From CAVTWS01 sp963738445 (GTDB lineage: Bacteria; Actinomycetota; Acidimicrobiia; Acidimicrobiales; SHLQ01), in the NCBI GenBank assembly GCA_963738445.1, contig CAVTWS010000008.1, positions 1 through 64,000 on the forward strand: DNA of 64,000 nucleotides. Reading direction: 5' to 3'. Made by a program: the position numbers and the translations under genes. Below the pieces are notes generated by a model that made no database searches, had not been told where the DNA came from, and saw nothing but the letters and a program-made list of their open reading frames with translations. Every line of letters starts with the position of its first letter. Position 1 is the stretch's first letter. Positions 18,085 to 26,931 of the stretch are shown here, piece by piece.

Positions 18085-19275
18085 GTGTCCGCTGATCGCC
18101 TCGCCCAACCGGCACGCGCGACGAGGCCGGTCGCCTACGTCATGGGCGACATGGATCTCATCACTCCGATCGGCCGTTGTGGGATCCCCATCGTGTCAGC
18201 CAGCGCCCACGGCACGCCCCCCGCCCGGTCCCGGTACGTGCGCCACCAGATCGACACGGTTGAGATCTGGGACGAGCCCGAGGTCATGGTGGACCGGCTG
18301 ATCGCTTCACTACCCCGGGAGCCCGTGCGACCGGTGCTCTTCTATCAGGGTGACGCCGAGCAACTGATGGTGTCGCGGTACCGGGAACGCCTCGAACCGC
18401 ATTTCCGGTTCGTCGTCGCCGATCGTGAGCTGTGCGAAGACCTCGTCGACAAGGAACGGTTCGCGGCCCTCGCCGAGCGCGTGGGGCTCGACGTGCCCGC
18501 CACCATCACCCTGCCCAAGGGCTCGGCGCTGCCCCCGCGTGACACCATGACGATGCCCGTGCTGGTCAAACCGACGCTCCGGCGGACCCACGATTGGCAG
18601 CCCAACGCCGGCGCCGCCAAGGCCGTCCTCGCCGCCACCTACGAACATCTCGAACAGCTGTGGGCGGCGTTCGAACCGTTGAACGCCGGGTTGGTGATCC
18701 AAGAGCTGATCGAGGGTCCCGAGTCCCGGATCGTGAGCTATCACGTGTACGTCGACGCGGCCCGCAAGATCGCTGGGGAGTTCACCGGACGCAAGATCCG
18801 CACCCGCCCGGCGGCGTTCGGAGTGTCGAGCGCGGTGGAGGTTCTCGACCTGCCCGACACGCGCGCCGCCGGACGGGACGTCATCGACCGGACGGGTCTC
18901 ACCGGAGTCGCCAAAGTCGATTTCAAGGTGGCTCCCGATGGGCGCCACCGACTTCTGGAGATCAACGCCCGCTTCAACCTGTGGCATTACCCGGGCGCGT
19001 TGGCGGGGGTGAACATCCCGGCGCTCGTCTACGCCGACCTGACCGGCGAGGCCCGGCCGCCGACCCGGCCGGTCACGGGCACGGTGCGCTGGATCAAGCC
19101 GTGGCACGACATCCACGCGGCCCGGGAAGCGGGGTTGGGATGGCTGGAGTGGCTGGCCTTCGCCGCCCGGTGCCCGGCCAAGAGCTGCATCTCCTGGCGA
19201 GACCCTGCGGTGATTCCCGCGGCCCTCCGCTACAGCACGTTCCGACGCCGGTTCGAGGCGGCCGGCGATGCGTGA
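18085..19275 (+). CDS. ATP-grasp ligase
   Basis: A 396-residue ATP-grasp protein, expected to form an amide or thioester bond through an acyl phosphate. Visible elements are ELCEDLVDKERFAALAERVG leading into the fold, PVLVKPTLRR with an ATP-binding lysine, VIQELIEGPESR and LLEINARFNLWHYP, the magnesium-binding Glu/Asn motif. It probably attaches an amino acid or similar group to a sugar acid. The GTG at 18085 has a weak ribosome site; an ATG at 18142 would drop 19 residues. It overlaps the sugar transferase by eight bases. Confidence 0.82.
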   Translation: MSADRLAQPARATRPVAYVMGDMDLITPIGRCGIPIVSASAHGTPPARSRYVRHQIDTVEIWDEPEVMVDRLIASLPREPVRPVLFYQGDAEQLMVSRYRERLEPHFRFVVADRELCEDLVDKERFAALAERVGLDVPATITLPKGSALPPRDTMTMPVLVKPTLRRTHDWQPNAGAAKAVLAATYEHLEQLWAAFEPLNAGLVIQELIEGPESRIVSYHVYVDAARKIAGEFTGRKIRTRPAAFGVSSAVEVLDLPDTRAAGRDVIDRTGLTGVAKVDFKVAPDGRHRLLEINARFNLWHYPGALAGVNIPALVYADLTGEARPPTRPVTGTVRWIKPWHDIHAAREAGLGWLEWLAFAARCPAKSCISWRDPAVIPAALRYSTFRRRFEAAGDA

Positions 19276-19918
19276 CCGCTCGCGGCGCACGGGTGCTCGT
19301 GTCGACACCACCGCGACCCGCCTGTTGGACCTCGTCGTGGCCACCATCCTGCTCGCAGTCCTCTCGCCGCTACTCCTCGTCATCTGCGTGGTGATCCGGG
19401 GCAGCAGCCGCGGTCCGGCGCTCTTCCGGCATTCCCGTGTCGGCCTCGATCATCGACCCTTCACGATGTACAAATTCCGGACGATGACGATCGACGCTCC
19501 CGACGACCTGGCGCGAGACATGATCGAGCGGGAGCTCCGGGGCGAAGACACCTCCGTCGCCGGTAGCTACAAACCGTCCGACAATGCCCACGTCACGAAG
19601 GTCGGCTCCTGGCTCCGGCGCACGAGCCTTGACGAGCTCCCCCAGCTGATCAACGTCATCACTGGCGAGATGGCCCTGGTCGGACCTCGACCGTGCCTCC
19701 CGTGGGAAGCCGACATGTTCCCATCGTCGGCTCACGTCCGGTTCTCGGTCAAGCCGGGTCTGACGGGACTGTGGCAGGTGAGCGGCCGCAGCCGACTCAG
19801 CACGCTCGAGATGTTGCGACTCGACGTGGACTACGCGTCGAGCCGCTCGGTCGGCCGTGACATCGCCATCCTGGCGCGCACTCTCCCCGCGCTCCTTCGT
19901 GGCGATGGCGCCCGATGA
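19268..19918 (+). CDS. Undecaprenyl-phosphate sugar-phosphate transferase (WcaJ/PglC-like)
   Basis: A 216-residue initiating transferase that moves a sugar-1-phosphate from a nucleotide sugar to the polyprenyl-phosphate carrier. One membrane segment (about residues 18-42) is followed by YKFRTMTIDA, TSLDELPQLINVITGEMALV, GPRPCLPWE and KPGLTGLWQVSGRS, the diagnostic motifs of the bacterial sugar transferase family. The length matches the minimal catalytic form without the extra N-terminal helices of WbaP. It starts the lipid-linked cycle that the flippase-polymerase fusion would complete. Confidence 0.93.
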   Translation: MRDRSRRTGARVDTTATRLLDLVVATILLAVLSPLLLVICVVIRGSSRGPALFRHSRVGLDHRPFTMYKFRTMTIDAPDDLARDMIERELRGEDTSVAGSYKPSDNAHVTKVGSWLRRTSLDELPQLINVITGEMALVGPRPCLPWEADMFPSSAHVRFSVKPGLTGLWQVSGRSRLSTLEMLRLDVDYASSRSVGRDIAILARTLPALLRGDGAR

Positions 19919-20023
19919 TCCCACGACACCACCGGTGCGCTTTCGTGCACAAACGCCCCGGTAGAGGTAACTTCGCACCGCGCAGTCGATCCGACGGACG
20001 CCGATCCAGCGGGGGTGAAGCAG

Positions 20024-21180
20024 ATGAGATGTGCCGTCGTCACCATGCGCGAGATCCGTCGCGTGCCCTGGAACGGCGGGGTCGTCCAGGCCGAGGACGC
20101 GCTCGCGGGCTGCCTCGGCGCGACGATGCACCAGATCGTCCCGCGACGCCTCGGCCGGACCGGGTCGCGCTGGGTTCGCGCTACGTCCAGCGGCTCGTGT
20201 CGCTCGGCGGACTGTCGACCCACCGGCTCCAACCCGAACCGACGGACCCCGCCGATGTGGCGTTCATCGCCGTGAACGATCTCTACGAGCTCGCCCTGGT
20301 CATGTCGACGCGAGGCTGGGATCGGCTCGGCGGCACGGTCGTCATCCACGTGTCGGAGATCTCAGATCGCGACCTGCGCCGGTATCCGGAGATCGCGCGA
20401 CGCCTCGGCCGACACGTGGACCACCTGTTCGTCGGTACCGAGGGTGTCGAGCTCGGGCATCTCAAGACCGCACGTCTCCGCACCATCGAGGTCGTACCAC
20501 CGCTGCTCGATGTGCTGGCGGCTCCGGTCAACGATGCCCGGCCCCGTCCGATCGATGTGCTGAACGTCGGTCGTCGCTCGCCGGAGCAGCATGACGCCAT
20601 CGCCCGCTGGGTCGCGGCCCACGACGGCTTCTACTGGTTCGACACCCATCGCATCCTCGAGGTGGCATCCGTACTCGAACACCGCGCCATGTTCAACGCC
20701 GTCGCCGCCCGCGCCAAGGTCTTCATCACCAACACGGCCCGATTCGACGATCCGGTGCACCGCACCGGATCGGGTGAGGTCGGTGCCCGCTTCTACGAAG
20801 CGATGGCCGCCGGATGCGTACTGGCCGGCGACATGCCCGTGTCGACCCGAGCCTTCCGTGAGCGCGTCGCCCCCGTCGACCCCATCCCCTTCGGGCTTCG
20901 AGACGCCACTCTGCCCGGCGACCTGATCGAGGTCCTGACCGACGAGGGCACCCGCCGCGCCCGCGGCGTGGCCACCCGACGGTTCGCCCTGCTCCACCAC
21001 GACATCGCCCACCGGTGGGTCGAGATGGCCGAACACGCCGGACTCCCCGTCAGTCCCGGGGTCACCGAGCGCATCACCTCGATGGCCGAGCACGCCGGGT
21101 CGTCCGCAGTCGACGGCTCGTCGACCCGAGGAGCTCAGCCCGACGGCTCGTCGTCGACCCGAGGGGCTCAGTCGGAGTAG
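20024..21180 (+). CDS. Glycosyltransferase-like protein, frameshifted
   Basis: The product reads in two frames. From the ATG at 20024, MRCAVVTMREIRRVPWNGG through LAGCLGATMHQIVPRRLG is a plausible glycosyltransferase start. By about 20,165 the frame must slip by one missing base to continue as VALGSRYVQRLVSLGGL through to the stop at 21180. The C-terminal half has VLNVGRRSPEQHDAI and VGARFYEAMAAGCVLAGDMP, the GT-B donor-site pattern. If intact it would be about 385 residues. The C-terminus carries a duplicated low-complexity tail and overlaps the convergent ABC gene by 13 bases. True mutation and assembly error cannot be told apart here. Confidence 0.65.
21111..21171 (+). repeat. Imperfect tandem duplication at the 3' end of the glycosyltransferase gene
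   Basis: Two near-identical copies, 21111-21138 and 21141-21171, start CGACGGCTCGTC and end CTCAG. They encode DGSSTRGAQP then DGSSSTRGAQ. The second copy differs by one inserted GTC codon and one substitution. It looks like recent slippage in a dispensable tail. Confidence 0.8.
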
Positions 21181-21872
21181 TCGGCGGGGGAGCCGTCGAA
21201 GACGAGGTCGCCGTCGTGGAGGCCCACGCAGCGGTCGAAGTCCTGGAGCAGCGTCGGCTCATGGGTGGCCACGACGACCGTGGCCCCACGCTGCCGGGCC
21301 TCGTCGATCAGGCCCAGGAGGGCCGTCCGCCCCGAGCGGTCGAGGCCGACGAACGGTTCGTCGACGAGGAGCAGGTCGAAGGGCCGGACCAGCCCGACGG
21401 CAAGGGCCGTGCGCTGTCGGAGCCCGCGGCTGAACCGGGACGGCAGGTCGTCGCAGCGGAGACGGAGACCGAGGCGATCGATCAGATCGTCGACCCGGTC
21501 TGCTTGATGATCGCCGTGCAGGCGGGAGATGTGATCGAGGTGCTCGACGACGCTGAGGTCGTCGTACAGCACCGGCGTGTCGGGCAGGTAGGAGACCGCG
21601 CCTCTCGAGAGGAGGGAACCGGGCGGCCGACCGAAGACCGACACCCGGCCCCCGGAGGACTCGATGGTGCCCGCCACCATGCCCAGCAGGGTCGACTTGC
21701 CCGACCCGTTGTGGCCGGCGAGCACCACGGCTTCACCCCGCTCGACGGACAGGTCGAGGGGCCCGAGCACCACCACGTCGCCATAACTCTTCTCGATCCC
21801 GACGGCATCGATGGCCGCTGAAGGGCGGCGCGGCGCCGTGCGGTCCGTCGACGACTTCAAACGACCACTCAT
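21168..21872 (-). CDS. ABC transporter ATP-binding protein
   Basis: A 234-residue ABC ATPase. Walker A is AGHNGSGKST near residue 53, the degenerate signature is FSRGLRQRTALA, Walker B is FDLLLVDEPFVGLD, and the H-loop histidine is in VVVATHEPT. It overlaps the upstream permease gene by ATGA and should energise it. The signature FSRGLRQR replaces the usual LSGGQ, as in some ABC-2 exporters. The transported substrate is unknown; its position beside the polysaccharide locus may be coincidental. Confidence 0.92.
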   Translation of the reverse strand: MSGRLKSSTDRTAPRRPSAAIDAVGIEKSYGDVVVLGPLDLSVERGEAVVLAGHNGSGKSTLLGMVAGTIESSGGRVSVFGRPPGSLLSRGAVSYLPDTPVLYDDLSVVEHLDHISRLHGDHQADRVDDLIDRLGLRLRCDDLPSRFSRGLRQRTALAVGLVRPFDLLLVDEPFVGLDRSGRTALLGLIDEARQRGATVVVATHEPTLLQDFDRCVGLHDGDLVFDGSPADYSD

Positions 21873-23599
21873 CGCGCCTCCCCGGCGGGCGCCATCGACT
21901 CGATGATGGCGTCACGTTTCCAGATCCAACCGAGCACCAGCGCCGTCACGGCCAGGGAGATCCCCGTCGTCGTGAGCAGCGCCGCCAGCGGTTCATCGCC
22001 ACCGGCGCGGGCCCGCGCCGCCAGAGCGACCGGGGCTACGCCGATGGTGGCGACCGCCACTGGCCAGACCGCCTTGATGAGCACGCGGGGTCCAGCCAGC
22101 TCGGGCGGGATGAACCCCTCGTTCTCCGCGGACATGACGGGCTCGGACACCACACTCAGCGCCGCGCCGGCGACCGCCGCCAACGCCGCCGGACCGATCA
22201 GCATCAAACCTCCGACCCCGACCGCGGTCTGAAACCCGGCGAGGTACGCCGTCGCCACGGCGACGACACCCAACACCGTCATCACCAGGGCCGGGCCCAC
22301 GATGTGGCGCAGGAGGACATCACCGCGAGGCAGCGGAAGGCTCCACAGGAGGAACGGGTGATCCACCTCCTGGGCGAGGGGTTCGACGACATCCAGCGCG
22401 GCGATGTAGAGCGCGCCTCCCGCCGGCACCAGCAGGGGGGTCGTGCCGGACCACACCCCGCGAAGGCAGAGCCCGGCGGCCACGGCCAGGGCGAGCACCC
22501 GGACCACCCGGGGCAACGGCCACCGAGCGGTGCTGACGAGGTCGCGGGCCACGATCGGGGCCCGGTCCGCCAGCCAACGGGGTGGGGTGAACCAGGGCCG
22601 CACCCGGGGCAGGTCCGATGCCAACTGCCGCCGCAGCAGCATCACCGTTCGGAGGTCCCGCTGGGCGACGGCGAACCGGAGTTGGCCCACCAACGCGGTT
22701 CGCCGGCGAGCGTCTTCGACGGACACGCCGCCGAGCCAGCCCAGCCCCATCGTCGCCACGGCCGCGACCGGAACGCACCACACCAGCGGCCACGCCGAGA
22801 AGCGGTCACCCCAGAACGCGGCCCTCCCGAGCAACGTGAACGGGGACGTTCGGCGTTCGGTCACGATGTCGAGCGCCGACCAGGCGATGACCGCGACCCC
22901 GACCGGGGTGACGCGCCGCGCGGACCAACGGCGCCCGGCGGCCACCAGTCCGATCCCGACCGAGGCGGTGGCCGCGACCGCTCCGACCCAGGCCCCGCCG
23001 GCCGCCCACATGATCGGCGAGCCGTCGAACCGTTCGGCCGCGATGTCACCCGACAAGGCGCCGGCGAGCGCTCCACCGGCGACGGCCTGGAGCAGCATCC
23101 TCGCCGCCGGCCGGTGCATCACCACCCACCGGTGACGCGGCGCGCCCAGGAGATGATGGGCATCGGCCGCCTCGATGGCGACGGGCCCGCCCCGGCAACC
23201 CGACCGGGCCCCGGCCAGCACGGTCGCTGCAGCCAGCAGCCCGATCCATGCCGGGCCGAGGCGCACCAGCCGGGCCGACGTCGTGGAGGACAGCGGATCA
23301 TCGCCCACCACTCCGCCCACCTGACTCAGCAGGAACAGGGTGAGGAGCACGGTGGCGTAGACGCGATACGCGACATCGGACAGGTCCCGCTGACCGAAGC
23401 GCCGACGCTGGCGGTGGTGCCGCATGTCCATGACGACGTCACGGTCGCCGCCGAACGGTCCCGCACGGAGCACGAACGACCGCTCGTCGACATCACCAAC
23501 GGCACCCGAGGAGCTGTCGGCGACGGAGCCGCCGGCGGCACCGCGGGTGCCAGTGCTCTGCGGGTCGGATTCCGGCGTGGTCTCGGAAGCGTGATTCAC
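21869..23599 (-). CDS. ABC exporter-type polytopic membrane protein
   Basis: A 576-residue membrane protein with a polar, low-complexity N-terminus (about 1-75) and roughly ten to twelve predicted hydrophobic segments. It has no motif I recognise beyond general ABC-2 permease character. Coupling to the ATPase by ATGA overlap makes it the likely membrane partner. The GTG at 23599 is taken as start; an ATG near residue 57 would remove most of the polar leader and is a fair alternative. Confidence 0.75.
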   Translation of the reverse strand: MNHASETTPESDPQSTGTRGAAGGSVADSSSGAVGDVDERSFVLRAGPFGGDRDVVMDMRHHRQRRRFGQRDLSDVAYRVYATVLLTLFLLSQVGGVVGDDPLSSTTSARLVRLGPAWIGLLAAATVLAGARSGCRGGPVAIEAADAHHLLGAPRHRWVVMHRPAARMLLQAVAGGALAGALSGDIAAERFDGSPIMWAAGGAWVGAVAATASVGIGLVAAGRRWSARRVTPVGVAVIAWSALDIVTERRTSPFTLLGRAAFWGDRFSAWPLVWCVPVAAVATMGLGWLGGVSVEDARRRTALVGQLRFAVAQRDLRTVMLLRRQLASDLPRVRPWFTPPRWLADRAPIVARDLVSTARWPLPRVVRVLALAVAAGLCLRGVWSGTTPLLVPAGGALYIAALDVVEPLAQEVDHPFLLWSLPLPRGDVLLRHIVGPALVMTVLGVVAVATAYLAGFQTAVGVGGLMLIGPAALAAVAGAALSVVSEPVMSAENEGFIPPELAGPRVLIKAVWPVAVATIGVAPVALAARARAGGDEPLAALLTTTGISLAVTALVLGWIWKRDAIIESMAPAGEAR

Positions 23600-23661
23600 C
23601 GTCGCAGCGGTCTAGCACGACCTGCCCCTCCACCATCATCGGGTGACGCTCCGGACCGGGA

Positions 23662-24926
23662 TCAGGCGTCCGACCGGGCCAGGCGATCGGGTGCCGTGGC
23701 GTCGTCGAACCGGGCGAGGCGGTCGAACCGGATCTGCGTCGATGACGATGAACACGACGATGCCACCGACGTACAGGACGAGGTCGGGCCGGAGGCCGAT
23801 CTGGTCGCCGAGCATGCCACCGAATCCGGCCCCGATCGGGAGACCCGACTGGAGGCCCATCAGGTGCACCCCCATCACCCGACCGCGATAGGCCTCGTGC
23901 AGCTGGGTCTGGAGCGCGGTGACGGTCGCCGAACCCGCCATGACGTGCCCGATGCCGAGGACGAGGTAGGCGCCGACGAAGGCCATCGGCGTTGCCGTGG
24001 TCGCGACCGCCGTCACCATGCCCACCGTAGAGAAGGCATGCCGGCCAGCACCGTCCGCCCGCAGCCGTGACCGATCGCTCTGGGTGATCAGGAACCACGA
24101 CGACCGATCGCGCCCCAAATCCGTGACAGGCGACGAGATTGCCGATCAGATCCGGGCCTCCGTCGTAGTCCTCCGCGACCAGCCCGGCGGTGAGCACCGA
24201 GATGGACTGGGCGAAGATCGCACCGTGAACCCGGTGGCGATCGCCAGGCGAAGGTTCTGCTGGTGATGTAGCGCAGCCCGTCGCGGAACTGCGCCCAGGC
24301 CGATTGGACGAGTTCGGCCGCCGGAGCCGGCCGGGGCGAGATCACGGCCAGTCCCCAGATGACCAAGAAGGAGACAGCATGTTGATGCCGAAAGTCCACG
24401 TCTCCCCGAACTTCGCCAGCACGACGCCGGCGATCGCCGGGCCCACGCTACGGGCGGCGGGAAAGGTGACCGAGTTGATCCGCGACGCGGTCGGGAGGTA
24501 CTCGGTGGGAACCAGCAGGGGCATCAACGCCAGATGGGTCGTGTACTGGATGCCCGAGCCGAAACCGCCCACCGCCAACAGGGCCACGATCGGCCCCGGC
24601 CGAAGGTTGTCGGTGAGCGACAGCACGAACAACGAGGCCGACGAGATCAGCTGGATCATGTTGGCGATCGAGAGCAACCGGCGTCGATCGAACCGATCCG
24701 ACCAGGTGCCGGCCAGCGGAGCCATGATCACCGACGGACCCATGCCGGCGGCCACGCTCAGGCCGACCCACGCGTTGGATCCCGTGAGATCGTGCAGGAT
24801 GAACGGGACGGTCACGCTCTGCATGAAGCTGCCGGCCTGGGACACCACCGAGGTGATCCAGAACGTCCGGAAGTCTTTGACGCTGAACACCTGGCGAACG
24901 GTCGTCGGCCCCGGCTCGTGCACCAC
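23662..24926 (-). pseudogene. MFS transporter, decayed by several frameshifts
   Basis: The minus strand spells one major facilitator protein in pieces. From 24926 it reads FSVKDFRTFWITSVVSQAGS, SDRFDRRRLLSIANMIQL and FGINMLS, the N-terminal half. The frame then changes near 24,370 (SFLVIWGLAVISPRPAP), near 24,220 (AIFAQSISVLTAGLVAEDYD), near 24,120 (SSWFLITQSDRSRLRADGAG, then the later helices) and near 23,745 (QIRFDRLARFDD to the stop). At least four lesions in 1.26 kb make a functional product very unlikely. It resembles the enterobactin-exporter-like (EntS/MFS_3) group. Confidence 0.8.
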
Positions 24927-24933
24927 GCCGGTC

Positions 24934-24939
24934 TACCAT
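24934..24939 (+). promoter_or_regulatory. Candidate -10 box (TACCAT) for the gene at 24946
   Basis: TACCAT ends six bases before the GTG at 24946. On the other strand the same short interval must also serve the divergent MFS gene. Inferred from consensus and position. Confidence 0.3.
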
Positions 24940-24945
24940 CCACCT

Positions 24946-25422
24946 GTGGATGCCGAGCGATCCTCCGGCCCGGCGATCGCCCGATCGACAGCCCGAGGTA
25001 TCGCCGTTCGCGCCTTCTTCGTGGCGGTGGTCGCGGTCGCGGTGGGGCTGCTCGTGCGCGGCTACCACGACCCGCACCGCCTCTTCGCCTTCCAGCCCTT
25101 CAACGCGTCCGACGAGTGGCGGGTCGACCTCTACCGCGACGTCGACGGCGTGCTCGTGCCCGTCGAAGGGGGCGCCTGGGTCGGGTACCGGTGGAACGCG
25201 CTCGTGCCGGCGCAGCTCCAGGGCCTCGGGCGCCTGCACCATGCCAGCGGTGGCGCCGACAACACGATCGACTTCCTAGACGACGCTCTCGACTGGGTCG
25301 CGGACCACACGCCCAGGGACACCGAGACCGATCGCCTCGTGGCCGAGGTCACGTGGTTCCACAACACGCGGGGTCCCTATTCGACGACCTTGTCGAGCGC
25401 CCAGCGCGAGGAGGGCGCGTGA
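24946..25422 (+). CDS. Small membrane protein upstream of an HTTM gene
   Basis: A 158-residue protein with one N-terminal membrane helix (about residues 18-36) and an outward domain containing YHDPHRLFAFQPFNASDEW and YRWNALVPAQLQGLG. I do not recognise a named family. The GTG start is chosen from the TACCAT box six bases upstream and the divergent gene's boundary. Its stop overlaps the next gene as GTGA, so it is probably a partner of the HTTM membrane protein. Confidence 0.75.
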   Translation: MDAERSSGPAIARSTARGIAVRAFFVAVVAVAVGLLVRGYHDPHRLFAFQPFNASDEWRVDLYRDVDGVLVPVEGGAWVGYRWNALVPAQLQGLGRLHHASGGADNTIDFLDDALDWVADHTPRDTETDRLVAEVTWFHNTRGPYSTTLSSAQREEGA

Positions 25423-26355
25423 CCGTCCCGGCGTTCCGACCCACGCTTCGATCGCGCTGGACCGCGGTGTTCGACGACCGGGGCGATGCCCGGCCGTACG
25501 CGCTGACCCGGGCCCTGTTCGGCGCCATCGTCATCGTCCACCTGTGGGACATGCTCGAGCCGGCGCTCGACGGCCGGACCTATCACGACCGGTTCCACAT
25601 CCCGTTCTGGAGTTGGCTCCCCGACCCGTCACCTTCGTTGTACACGGCGATGCTGTGGATCGGCGTGGCGGCCGGGGTCGGCATGATCGTCGGCCTGATG
25701 AGCCGCTGGGCCACACCGATCGCGTGCGCCGTGGTCGCCTACAACGTGCTGCTCGACCAGACCGGCTTCCACCACAATCGGGCCTTCCTCATCTACCTGC
25801 TGTTCGGCCTGTCGTTCGTGCCCACGGATCGGGCGCGGTCACTCGATGCGTGGTGGGCTCGACGGCGCGGCCGGGCGAAACCGGCCGAAACGAGCCTGTG
25901 GGGGTTGTGGCTGGCGCCGCGCCCTGGCGGTCATGGCCTACCTGGGTTCGGGGGTCAGCAAAGTGCTCGATCCGGATTGGCGGAGCGGGCTGGTGAACCA
26001 GGATCGGATCGCCCGATCCACCCGTGACCTGGAGGACCTGCCCTTCTCCGATTCGCTGATCGACCTGCTCACCTCGCGGACGTTCCACACCTGGTTCACC
26101 CCACTGGTCCTCGCCACCGAGCTCTTCATCGGCACCGGACTCTGGTTCCCTCGCACCCGGTTACCGGCCGTGTGGGTGGCCGTGGCCTTCCACGTGTTCA
26201 TCGAGATCGGCGCCTCGGTCCAGGTGTTCAGCCTCGCCGGGATCGCCGCGCTGACCCTGTGGGTCACGCCCCGGGAAGCGATCTCTCCCGTCACGTCACT
26301 CGCCCGCCGGTGGCGTCGTGGACGCTCGACGCGCTCCACACTGGTGCCGACATGA
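25419..26355 (+). CDS. HTTM (vitamin K-dependent carboxylase-like) membrane protein, frameshifted
   Basis: A multi-helix membrane protein of about 311 residues, readable only with a frame change. The first part, from GTG 25419, gives ALTRALFGAIVIVHLWDMLEP and FHIPFWSWLPDPSPSLYTAM. Near 25,914-25,921 one extra base shifts the frame, after which AVMAYLGSGVSKVLDPDWRSG and ATELFIGTGLWFPRTRLP continue to 26355. The helix pattern resembles horizontally transferred transmembrane (HTTM) proteins related to gamma-glutamyl carboxylase. The removed base would be a C in GCGCCGCGCC. Whether the lesion is real or a sequencing error is open. Confidence 0.65.
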
Positions 26356-26903
26356 ACGAGAACGATCCCGACCTCCCCGCCTTCGCCGCCTTCGGGCCGG
26401 TGTCCGAGCTCAAGACCCCGACGCTGTCGATCGCGAATCCGGAGGCCATCCACATCGGCTCGTGGGTGACCGTCGGCTCGTTCGCGGTCATCGAAGCCCT
26501 CCGCCCCGACCGCGGGATCAACGTGACGATCGGCGACGGCACCTACATCGGCCACTTCCATCGCCTCACCGCGGTCACACGGGTGACGATCGGCGCCAAC
26601 GTGTTGATCGCCGACCGGGTCTACATCTCCGACACGGGCCACAACTACGACGACCTCACCCGGCCCATCAACCAGCAGGGGCTCATGGACGGCAACGAGG
26701 TCGAGATCGGCGACGGGGCGTGGATCGGGATCGGCGCGGCGATCGTCGGCAACGTCCGCATCGGACGCAACGCGATCGTGGGTGCCAACGCGGTCGTGCG
26801 CTCCGATGTCCCCGACTTCTCGGTGGCCATCGGCAACCCGGCGCAGATCGTTCGCCGCCATGACGGCGAACGATGGGAGTGGCTCGTCCCGAAGGGCACG
26901 TGA
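26352..26903 (+). CDS. Hexapeptide-repeat (left-handed beta-helix) acyltransferase
   Basis: A 183-residue protein with hexapeptide repeats: IGSWVTVGSFAVIE, VTIGDGTYIGHFHR, VTIGANVLIADRVYISD, VEIGDGAWIGIGAAIVG and VRIGRNAIVGANAVV. The active histidine is likely the one in DTGHNYDD, as in maltose and chloramphenicol-type acetyltransferases. It would transfer an acetyl group to a sugar or similar acceptor. It is coupled to the HTTM gene by ATGA overlap, closing a three-gene operon. Confidence 0.88.
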   Translation: MNENDPDLPAFAAFGPVSELKTPTLSIANPEAIHIGSWVTVGSFAVIEALRPDRGINVTIGDGTYIGHFHRLTAVTRVTIGANVLIADRVYISDTGHNYDDLTRPINQQGLMDGNEVEIGDGAWIGIGAAIVGNVRIGRNAIVGANAVVRSDVPDFSVAIGNPAQIVRRHDGERWEWLVPKGT

Positions 26904-26931
26904 CCACGTACGACACCCTCCGGGCACCCGA

